Assembly: GCA_017795005.1 (NCBI GenBank)
Contig: CP051242.1
Coordinates: forward strand, 2,504,976-2,568,975
Source: Balneolaceae bacterium
GTDB lineage: Bacteria > Bacteroidota > Rhodothermia > Balneolales > Balneolaceae
Reading direction: 5' to 3'
DNA length: 64,000 bases
The notes beneath the pieces were generated by a model. That model saw only the letters and a program-made list of their open reading frames with translations, ran no database searches and had not been told where the DNA came from. This document shows, piece by piece, positions 56,355 through 62,973 of the stretch. Made by a program: the position numbers and the translations under genes. Positions within the stretch are counted from its first letter, which is position 1; each line of letters opens with the position of its first letter.

Positions 56355-57367
56355 GTAATTTGGTTAATACCCGTAGTTACTTTTTCTAAATCCTCATCCC
56401 CCACCTGAAAATGAAACGTTGCCCTTATTGTATTCGCACCAAAGGGAACCAAGCGAATTCCATGATCTTCAAAACGGGAAATTACGGTAATGGCATCTTC
56501 ATTCAGAGTATCAAATAACACAATGTTGGTCTCCACTGAGTCCATATCAATTGAAAATGCGCTATTCGATGAAATGGCTTTGGCAAACTCTTTTGCTCTG
56601 CGATGATCATCTTTCATTAAATCCCAGTGATTATCTAACGCATATTCTGCAGCAGCAGCTATAAGACCAATCTGTCTCATTCCTCCCCCCCACATTTTAC
56701 GAAACCTTCGAGCTTTTGCAATATTCTCTTCGTTTGAAAGTAACATAGATCCAATCGGTGCTCCTAATCCTTTACTAAAACACACAGAAATAGTATCAGC
56801 AACTTCGCCAAAAAAACCAGGCTCAATTTCTGTAGCGGTCATCGCATTCCAGATTCTGGCTCCATCCAAATGAACAAAAAGATTATGCTGGTCTGCGAAA
56901 TATTTTATTGCTGCCAACTCGTCTTTCGAATAGCACGCACCTCCCCCTTTATTAGTAGAGTTTTCAACACAAATTACTTTAGTTTTGGCTTCCCAATCAA
57001 ATTTCCCTTTCACCTGGTTTTCCAGATAAGCCAGTTCAAGCTTACCATTTATTCCTTTTAAGGGTTTTATTTGTATCCCCGAAAGAAAAGCTGCGCCACC
57101 TGTTTCATAATTATAAATATGTCCCTTTTCCTCAATGAGAATTTCATCTCCGGGTTCGGTAAGAACTTTCAATCCCAGTTGATTACTCATAACCCCACTT
57201 GGAACAAATAACCCTGCTTGCATACCAAACATTGAAGCCACTCTTTTCTGAAAAGCGTTCACAGTCGGATCTTCTCCAAAAACATCGTCCCCGACCTCAG
57301 CTCTCAACATGGTCTCAAGCATTTCCCGTGTTGGCTTTGTAACTGTATCGCTACGTAAATCAATCAT
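56351..57367 (-). CDS. ltaE: Low-specificity threonine aldolase
   Basis: A 338-residue PLP enzyme cleaving threonine or allo-threonine to glycine and acetaldehyde. I use the ATG of MIDLRSDTVTKPT, the normal family start; a TTG seven codons earlier also exists. PLP lysine is K199 in SVCFSKGLGAPIGS, and other motifs are FVPSGVMSNQ, HLDGARIWNA and the GGAAFLSGIQ loop. Monocistronic, tail-to-tail with the beta-lactamase-like gene. Confidence 0.93.
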   Translation of the reverse strand: MIDLRSDTVTKPTREMLETMLRAEVGDDVFGEDPTVNAFQKRVASMFGMQAGLFVPSGVMSNQLGLKVLTEPGDEILIEEKGHIYNYETGGAAFLSGIQIKPLKGINGKLELAYLENQVKGKFDWEAKTKVICVENSTNKGGGACYSKDELAAIKYFADQHNLFVHLDGARIWNAMTATEIEPGFFGEVADTISVCFSKGLGAPIGSMLLSNEENIAKARRFRKMWGGGMRQIGLIAAAAEYALDNHWDLMKDDHRRAKEFAKAISSNSAFSIDMDSVETNIVLFDTLNEDAITVISRFEDHGIRLVPFGANTIRATFHFQVGDEDLEKVTTGINQIT

Positions 57368-57437
57368 ATTTTTACTTTGCTTTTTCAAAGGGATGGAATA
57401 TACTGATTCAATTGCGAGTAGAAATTAAAAATCTGTT

Positions 57438-58418
57438 TTGGATCAATTCTATAAAGTAGCACTAGTTCAGCACCCTCCCGTATTCCTGAATATTTCGGAA
57501 AGTGTGAATTTGGCAATAAAGTACATTGATGAATCAGTAAAAGAAGGTGCAAAGCTTATTGTTTTTCCCGAAACCTGGCTTCCCGGATATCCGGTTTGGT
57601 TGGATTATGCTCCAAATGCTGGTATATGGGATCACCCTCCTGCCAAAGCGTTATTTAAAATTCTTTCCGAGAATTCAATTTCAATTGGAGATGATCATTT
57701 TAAGATTCTTCAACAAAAAGCTATGGATGGAAATTGTGTGATAGTGATGGGCTCTCACGAAAAAGTTGGTCGCACTTTGTACAACACCATCTTCTATTTC
57801 AACTCTGATGGCACTTACAGCTTACATCGAAAACTAATGCCTACTTATACTGAACGTTTAGTATGGGGGATGGGTGACGGAAGTACTCTCGCTACCATTG
57901 AACATGAATCTGTAAAAATAGGTGGTTTAATTTGCTGGGAACACTGGATGCCACTTGCCAGAGCAGCAATGCATGATCTAGGTGAACACATTCATATAGC
58001 ACAATGGCCCATGGTTAAAGATTTGCATCACATTGCAAGCCGACAATATGCATTTGAGGCTCAATGTTTTGTGCTTGCGGTTGGATGCACACTTACAAAA
58101 AAAGAAATGCTGGATGGTCTCCATTCTGCCATTAGTGATAAGAAAGATGAGATTGCTTTAGAGTTGATTAACAGTATTCCTGTGGACGATAGTCATTTAG
58201 TTTTAAATGGAGGAAGTGCAATTATAAATCCCGATACCTCCTATTTAGTTAGTCCTTTGTATGATGAAAACACTATCATGTATGAAAGTTTAGATTTAAG
58301 TGAACTTTCGAAAGGGAATTTATTTTTAGATACCAATGGTCACTATTCCCGACCAGATGTTTTTACATTAAAGGTGGATACACGACCAAAAACCAATGTG
58401 ACTTTTGAGCACGAATAA
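57438..58418 (+). CDS. Nitrilase-family carbon-nitrogen hydrolase
   Basis: A 326-residue enzyme starting with TTG (no ATG is in frame upstream). The catalytic triad is E45 (FPETWLPGYP), K132 (HRKLMPTYTE) and C166 (GLICWEHW). The WE after the catalytic Cys and the length fit true nitrilases, which turn nitriles into carboxylic acids and ammonia; cyanide-type relatives cannot be excluded. Its end overlaps the lycopene cyclase start by 14 bp, so they are co-translated. Confidence 0.9.
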   Translation: MDQFYKVALVQHPPVFLNISESVNLAIKYIDESVKEGAKLIVFPETWLPGYPVWLDYAPNAGIWDHPPAKALFKILSENSISIGDDHFKILQQKAMDGNCVIVMGSHEKVGRTLYNTIFYFNSDGTYSLHRKLMPTYTERLVWGMGDGSTLATIEHESVKIGGLICWEHWMPLARAAMHDLGEHIHIAQWPMVKDLHHIASRQYAFEAQCFVLAVGCTLTKKEMLDGLHSAISDKKDEIALELINSIPVDDSHLVLNGGSAIINPDTSYLVSPLYDENTIMYESLDLSELSKGNLFLDTNGHYSRPDVFTLKVDTRPKTNVTFEHE

Positions 58419-59562
58419 GTTTGATATCATAATTGCAGGGGGAGGTCTTTCGGGACTAAGTTTAGCATGGAACCTGGCTAAAGGTGGTTATGAAGGTGAA
58501 GTGCTGGTTATTGATTCCACCTTCGCACCTCAAAACACTAAAACCTGGTGTTTTTGGGATAAAGCTGATCCTCCTTTCCCTGAAATCATTTTCAAAAAAT
58601 GGAAAAAAACCTATTTCTCTGCCCTCGATTTTGAAGGTTTTCTCTATATGAATAAATACAGTTACTATTGCATCAGGCAGAGTGACTTTAAAGAATTTGT
58701 TCTTACCGAATTAAAGAAGCGAAAGAACTTTACACTTCTTGAGGAAAATGTTCTCGACTTCTCATCAAACAAAAACAAAGCTGCCCTAGTAACAAAAAAC
58801 AGCGATACCTATCTGGCAGATTATATCTTTCAAAGTATATTTAAACCTGAAGTAGACAGAGAATCAAAGTATCCATTAGTTCAGCATTTCCTGGGTTTTG
58901 AAATAAAGACAACTATTCCAGTATTTGATCCTGCTACTATCACCCTCATGGACTTTGATGAGAGTTTTGAAGGTGGTGTTGCCTTTATGTATGTACTTCC
59001 TTTTAAAGGAAACCGAGCGCTTATCGAGTACACTGTTTTCTCTCAAGAACCTCTTAAAAGTAAAAAGGAGTACCGTTCTAAAATCCGCACTTACTTAAAG
59101 GAAAAATACAATCTGGAAAAAGAAGACTATGAAGTAAAAAGAAAAGAATACGGCGAGATTCCCATGGAAGATCAAAAGTACCCAGCTACCTATTCCAGTA
59201 AAGTTATAAACCTCGGAACTATGGGAGGATTTACAAAACCTTCAACCGGTTATACGTTCAAAAGGGTTCAGAATTATGTAAAAATACTTTCTGAATCGTT
59301 GATCAAAGGAAAAGAACCTGTATTACCAGCTGGATCTGAATTCAGATACCGGTATTATGATTTGCTGATTCTTCATATTCTTTCAAACTCTGACAAAGAA
59401 AGTTTGAAAGTATTCAGAGATTTGTTCAAAAATAACACGCTTGATGATGTATTCGATTTCCTGTCCGAGAATACTTCAATACTCGAAGACTTGAAGATTA
59501 TGAGCAGTGTACCCTCCATCCCCTTTATTAAAGCAATTGGGAAAAATCTTAAAGTGAAATAG
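58405..59562 (+). CDS. crtY: Lycopene cyclase-family flavoprotein
   Basis: A 385-residue protein starting with TTG, no ATG being in frame early enough. IIAGGGLSGLSLAWNLAKGG is the dinucleotide-binding start, and KTWCFWDK plus YSYYCIRQSDFKEFV resemble the CrtY/CrtL family that turns lycopene into beta-carotene. The late segment LGTMGGFTKPSTGYTFKRVQ is also typical. No crtB, crtI or crtE is here, so this would be a lone carotenoid gene; overlap with the nitrilase gene is unusual. Name is probable rather than proven. Confidence 0.82.
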   Translation: MSTNKFDIIIAGGGLSGLSLAWNLAKGGYEGEVLVIDSTFAPQNTKTWCFWDKADPPFPEIIFKKWKKTYFSALDFEGFLYMNKYSYYCIRQSDFKEFVLTELKKRKNFTLLEENVLDFSSNKNKAALVTKNSDTYLADYIFQSIFKPEVDRESKYPLVQHFLGFEIKTTIPVFDPATITLMDFDESFEGGVAFMYVLPFKGNRALIEYTVFSQEPLKSKKEYRSKIRTYLKEKYNLEKEDYEVKRKEYGEIPMEDQKYPATYSSKVINLGTMGGFTKPSTGYTFKRVQNYVKILSESLIKGKEPVLPAGSEFRYRYYDLLILHILSNSDKESLKVFRDLFKNNTLDDVFDFLSENTSILEDLKIMSSVPSIPFIKAIGKNLKVK

Positions 59563-59588
59563 TAAGATAAAAAAATTTTTGAAATTAA

Positions 59589-59602
59589 ATACCGATCGGT
59601 AT
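59589..59602. promoter_or_regulatory. TetR operator, site 1
   Basis: ATACCGATCGGTAT is a perfect 14-bp palindrome 11 bases upstream of the TetR start. TTTTTG at 59576-59581 and TATATTTA at 59600-59607 look like Bacteroidota -33/-7 elements, 18 bases apart, so the operator lies on the spacer and -7 box and would block transcription when occupied. Confidence 0.78.
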
Positions 59603-59612
59603 ATTTATAGTT

Positions 59613-60197
59613 ATGAAAAATACCGGTTCATATATTATCCAGACAGTCGCCCCTATTTTTAATAAGAAGGGATACTCAGGAACCAGTCTTTCAGATTTAA
59701 CCTCCGCAACGGGATTAACCAAGGGTGCGATTTACGGAAACTTTGTAAATAAAGAGCAGCTTGCTGTAGAAGCATTCAAGTATAATGTTCGATTAATACT
59801 CAAAGATATTTCGAATTCAGTAAATAAAGCAGACCGAGCCATCGATAAACTTTTCGCCATTACTAATTACTACCGCGGATATTATGATATTACCAAATCT
59901 ACCGGCGGTTGCCCTATTTTGAATGTAGGAAATGATACCAGGCACATTAACCCTACTCTGTTCAGGATGGTTAAACGTACTGCAAAAATACTTGAACAAA
60001 GTATCGCTAACATCATACTTGGTGGAGTAAAAAGTGGTGAATTCAAAATACAAACAGATGTCTATAAACTGGCTAAAAATATTTATTCGATGATAGAAGG
60101 CAGCGTATTCATGTCCATTACTCATGATGATCGATCCTACATATTAACAATGACGGATCATATCGAATCACATATCAACCAACATATACGAACATAA
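59613..60197 (+). CDS. TetR/AcrR-family transcription regulator
   Basis: A 194-residue regulator. The helix-turn-helix is at about 22-45: TSLSDLTSATGLTKGAIYGNFVNKEQL. The ligand domain is variable, so the inducer cannot be read. A perfect palindrome sits on its promoter and a close relative precedes the thioesterase gene, so it most likely represses both. Acyl-CoA or a fatty compound is a reasonable ligand guess from the thioesterase target, inference only. Confidence 0.92.
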   Translation: MKNTGSYIIQTVAPIFNKKGYSGTSLSDLTSATGLTKGAIYGNFVNKEQLAVEAFKYNVRLILKDISNSVNKADRAIDKLFAITNYYRGYYDITKSTGGCPILNVGNDTRHINPTLFRMVKRTAKILEQSIANIILGGVKSGEFKIQTDVYKLAKNIYSMIEGSVFMSITHDDRSYILTMTDHIESHINQHIRT

Positions 60198-60212
60198 AAA
60201 TTTTAACTAAAA

Positions 60213-60228
60213 TATACCAATCGGTATA
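60213..60228. promoter_or_regulatory. TetR operator, site 2
   Basis: TATACCAATCGGTATA repeats the half-sites ATACC and GGTAT of site 1, with the same 14-base architecture but one central base changed. It ends 10 bases before the thioesterase ATG and overlaps the TATAAT-like promoter sequence. Confidence 0.75.
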
Positions 60229-60238
60229 ATATATAATT

Positions 60239-60724
60239 ATGAAAAAGATCCTTACCAGTATCAAACAAATCCGATTTCAGGACTGTGACCCTTTTAATCA
60301 TCTAAATAACTCGAAATATATCGACTACTTTATGAATGCCAGAGAAGATCACCTGATTGAGCATTATGATTTAAATGTATATGAAGAAGCACAAAAACAT
60401 GAAATAAGTTGGGTAGTTGCAAATAATTTGATTACTTATATAAACCCCGCTGTAAACATGGAAGAAGTACTCATCGAAACTCAGCTTATCAAATTTGGTC
60501 CCAAAAACTTAACTGTTGAGATGAGAATGTGGGATAAGGAAAGAACTAAAATTAAAGCGCTACTATGGTCTACTTTTGTCCATTATAATCTCGCAAAGAA
60601 TCATTCGCACATTCATGACCAAAGATTTATTGATTTATTTGAACAAGTTGTTTCTCCTGTAGAACAAAATTCTTTTGAACAAAGAAGCAGATTCCTAAGT
60701 GTTAAATATGCCCGGGCATCCTGA
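60239..60724 (+). CDS. Hotdog-fold acyl-CoA thioesterase
   Basis: A 161-residue protein of the 4HBT/FabZ-like hotdog fold. QIRFQDCDPFNHLNNSKYIDYFM contains the Asp-x-x-x-x-His-Leu-Asn core, in which the Asp or nearby residue activates water. It would release fatty acids or hydroxybenzoate-type acyl groups from CoA. A TetR operator in its promoter region makes it the likely regulated target of the neighbouring TetR gene. Confidence 0.88.
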   Translation: MKKILTSIKQIRFQDCDPFNHLNNSKYIDYFMNAREDHLIEHYDLNVYEEAQKHEISWVVANNLITYINPAVNMEEVLIETQLIKFGPKNLTVEMRMWDKERTKIKALLWSTFVHYNLAKNHSHIHDQRFIDLFEQVVSPVEQNSFEQRSRFLSVKYARAS

Positions 60725-60780
60725 TGTGTCCCCTTTTCTTACTCAAATTTGTTATTCTGTAAACTCACTAAAGTTTTAGT

Positions 60781-61128
60781 ATGGCTTATAATGAAATACT
60801 GGCAGAACGAGTCCAAACGGTTCTGGATAACAAAAATATTCAGTTTGAGGATAAAAAGATGTTTGGAGGACTATGCATACTTGTTGATGATAAGATGTGT
60901 GTAGGTATAATAAATAACGATTTAATGGCAAGAGTGGGTCCTGATGCAGAATCAGCTCGCCAGGATCGTAAGGGCGTACGACCTATGGACTTCACTAAGA
61001 AGAAAATGAAAGGCTTTCTATATGTGAATAACGAAGCCTTAGATAAAGAAGAAGAATTAGAGTTTTGGGTTGATTTGTGCCTGGCTTTTAATCCAGAGGC
61101 TACTTCCAGTAAAAAGAAAAAGAAATAG
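60781..61128 (+). CDS. TfoX/Sxy N-terminal-domain protein
   Basis: A 115-residue protein with KKMFGGLCILVDDKMCVGIINNDLMARVGP, the TfoX-N motif, and a lysine-rich tail (KKKKK). In Gammaproteobacteria TfoX regulates competence, but lone short domains such as this are common and their role is unclear. No neighbours suggest competence genes. Confidence 0.85.
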   Translation: MAYNEILAERVQTVLDNKNIQFEDKKMFGGLCILVDDKMCVGIINNDLMARVGPDAESARQDRKGVRPMDFTKKKMKGFLYVNNEALDKEEELEFWVDLCLAFNPEATSSKKKKK

Positions 61129-61151
61129 TTTTTTTGAATCCTTTTTGAGTA

Positions 61152-61171
61152 TTTAACATCTACATGTTAAA
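61152..61171. promoter_or_regulatory. Dyad upstream of the cysteine-rich gene
   Basis: TTTAACAT (61152-61159) and ATGTTAAA (61164-61171) are perfect 8-bp inverted repeats with a 4-base spacer, about 20 bases before the cysteine-rich gene's ATG. No T-run follows, so an operator is more likely than a terminator. Confidence 0.55.
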
Positions 61172-61192
61172 CCTTAAATAAATCATACGAAA

Positions 61193-61303
61193 ATGAGTAC
61201 CAAAGGAACATGCACCTGTACTAATTGTGAATGCTCTAATTGTGACTGTGTAAATTGTAAAACCAACAACTGTACATGCAATAATTGCAATTGCTGTAAT
61301 TAA
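61193..61303 (+). CDS. Small cysteine-rich, metallothionein-like protein
   Basis: A 36-residue ORF with twelve cysteines (positions 7, 9, 12, 14, 17, 19, 22, 27, 29, 32, 34, 35), arranged as CxC separated by two residues: TCTCTNCECSNCDCVNC and CTCNNCNCCN. No aromatic residues occur, as in metallothioneins. The ATG is followed by STKG, and the stop lies 4 bp before the SigZ-like start, so both are in one transcript. It likely binds several Zn, Cd or Cu ions; metal and role are inferred. An inverted repeat lies upstream. It is only 111 bases long and easily overlooked. Confidence 0.8.
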   Translation: MSTKGTCTCTNCECSNCDCVNCKTNNCTCNNCNCCN

Positions 61304-61307
61304 TTCA

Positions 61308-61853
61308 ATGCCGCAAAATACCCACGAAATATGGGATTCTTTAAAAGAGTCACTTTTTTATTTCATTCTTAAGGAAGTTAAAGACGAAGAGCTCTCCAAA
61401 GATCTCCTTCAAGAGGTATTCCTCAAAGTCCATGTGAAACTCGATCAGTTGAATAGCCCTGACAAAGCCAAAGCATGGGCTTTTCAGATTACCCGAAATC
61501 AAATAGCTGAACACTTCAGAAAAACAAAGGATACTGTCGATCTTTCTGTTCTCAGCCAAGTACAGATATCTAACGACTTGGAATATGAAGAAATCAATTT
61601 TTGTTGTTTTGAAAGTTTTGTGAATGAGCTTCCTCCAAAATATGGGGAAGTTATTACCCTGATAAATATCGAAGGCAAAAAGCAACTAGAAGCCGCTGAA
61701 GAATTAAATATAAACCTGTCGAATGTGAAATCGAGAGTATATCGGGCTAAAGAAATGCTCAAACAAAAGTTTGTGGAATGCTGTCAGTTTGATCTGGATG
61801 AAGATGGACTTCTGGTGGGAGAACAAGACTGTATTCGTTGTAACTCTATTTGA
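61308..61853 (+). CDS. sigZ: SigZ-type ECF sigma factor with cysteine-rich tail
   Basis: A 181-residue sigma factor. Region 2 is about 5-75 (LLQEVFLKVHVKLDQL, AWAFQITRNQIAEHFR), region 4 about 105-155 (LPPKYGEVITLINIEGKKQLEAAEELNI, NVKSRVYRAKEML). The C-terminal tail has C158, C159, C175 and C178 (ECCQFDLDED..., DCIRC), a pattern of SigZ-type factors, and C99-C100 lie in the linker. This could be a built-in metal or redox sensor. It is preceded in the same transcript by the metallothionein-like gene. No anti-sigma factor is adjacent, consistent with a self-sensing factor. Confidence 0.88.
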   Translation: MPQNTHEIWDSLKESLFYFILKEVKDEELSKDLLQEVFLKVHVKLDQLNSPDKAKAWAFQITRNQIAEHFRKTKDTVDLSVLSQVQISNDLEYEEINFCCFESFVNELPPKYGEVITLINIEGKKQLEAAEELNINLSNVKSRVYRAKEMLKQKFVECCQFDLDEDGLLVGEQDCIRCNSI

Positions 61854-62547
61854 TAAAAAGATATTGAGAAAGAAAAGCCATCGCCGCCGTTTCAGCTCGT
61901 AACCTGTTATCACCTAATGTAACCAAGCTCCCTCCTTTTGCGAGGTGAAGTTCTTTCTCTCGTACCGAAAACCCTCCTTCCGGACCGACCAGCAGTACGT
62001 TGTTTTCTTCTTTCAATTCTGAAGGTTCGTGTTCTTCATTTGCCTCCACGTGAGCCATCAGAAAATTACTCCCCTGAAATTTGTCAAAAACTTCATCCAT
62101 TGAGTCAAGTATTTTCAGTTTTGGAAGCCAGAATCTTCCACTTTGCTTGAAGGCACTTATTATCTGAGTATCTAATCTTTCTTTATTAATTTTATTCCTC
62201 TCAGAATGATCAGCATTAAATAATACAACCTCCCAGGCTCCTAATTCTACTGCCTTTTCAATCGCAAACTCTAACCTGTCTCTTTTTTTAACTACTCCCA
62301 ATGCAAGAATTTTCTTCTTTGATGGAACCGGTTTACAAGTTGTAGTTAACTTTTTCCCAAGAACTAATTTTTTTGTTATCTCCAGAATTTCAACTTCAAA
62401 TCTGGCACCTTCACCATCTGCTACCAGAATTACATCACCTATTTTATGGCGCAATACTTTGCTAATGTGAAGAGCTTCCTGATCTTTTATTTCTACTGAA
62501 TCGTCGGCATTAAAATCAGAAGGAGATATAAAGAAGATGTTGTTCAT
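61846..62547 (-). CDS. rsmE: 16S rRNA m3U1498 methyltransferase
   Basis: A 233-residue SPOUT-class enzyme from the ATG of MNNIFFISPSDF; an upstream TTG is less likely. HHISKVLRHKIGD-like start (ALHISKVLRHK), RDRLEFAIEKAVELGAWE, LLVGPEGGFS and TLGDNRLRAETAAMAFL are diagnostic, the latter two forming the AdoMet knot. It would methylate uracil 1498 of 16S rRNA. Its stop overlaps the SigZ 3' end by 8 bp on opposite strands. Confidence 0.96.
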   Translation of the reverse strand: MNNIFFISPSDFNADDSVEIKDQEALHISKVLRHKIGDVILVADGEGARFEVEILEITKKLVLGKKLTTTCKPVPSKKKILALGVVKKRDRLEFAIEKAVELGAWEVVLFNADHSERNKINKERLDTQIISAFKQSGRFWLPKLKILDSMDEVFDKFQGSNFLMAHVEANEEHEPSELKEENNVLLVGPEGGFSVREKELHLAKGGSLVTLGDNRLRAETAAMAFLSQYLFIK

Positions 62548-62591
62548 GGTAAAGTATTTATGTAACAATAATAAGTTAAAGCCAGAATAAA

Positions 62592-62751
62592 TCTCCCTTC
62601 GAAGGGAGACGGTTCATTTAAGTCACATTTATGAGAACTTTAATGAACCAGAGGAATGTCCACTCAAATCCAATTTACATTCCCCGCCTCGGGTCTTCCT
62701 ACCAAATGATTTAAAATTGCTTGAGGCACCCCCTTCAAATGGGGACTCATT
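62592..62751. repeat. Hairpin-rich intergenic element
   Basis: TCTCCCTTCGAAGGGAGA (62592-62609) is a perfect 18-bp palindrome, followed by GGTTCATT / AATGAACC and AATGT / ACATT inverted pairs and a CCCCTTCAAATGGGG repeat. The arrangement recalls the element at 40211-40385, with related CTCCC/GGGAG cores. Probably REP-like; no coding potential seen. Confidence 0.6.
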
Positions 62752-62973
62752 CTACTCAGAACCAACCTTCAAATACTCACCAGGTTCAAAAGCGGTTCGA
62801 CCGGTTTCAAGCATCATTTCGATGTAGGGTTTACACATTTTACAGTTTGTGCTGCATACATCTTCAGCCTGTAATTCCTCTACCGATTTAAAACCGGCAG
62901 ATTCAGAAATAGATTGTATCTCTTCAAAACTTACGGCATGACAAATACAATGTGTTACGAGTAATTTACTCAT
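62752..62973 (-). CDS. Bfd-like (2Fe-2S)-binding protein
   Basis: A 73-residue protein with C9-x-C11 and C44-x-x-C47 (HCICH, CKMC), the four ligands of the Bfd/Fer2-BFD fold, plus an extra C40. Such proteins hold a [2Fe-2S] cluster used in electron transfer. The start overlaps the dCTP-deaminase stop by 4 bp (ATGA), so the two are translated together; the functional link is not obvious. Confidence 0.85.
   Translation of the reverse strand: MSKLLVTHCICHAVSFEEIQSISESAGFKSVEELQAEDVCSTNCKMCKPYIEMMLETGRTAFEPGEYLKVGSE

Noticed and set aside
60781-61128. Competence regulator TfoX
   Set aside because: Only the N-terminal domain is present, and no competence genes are in the window, so I list the domain without the function.
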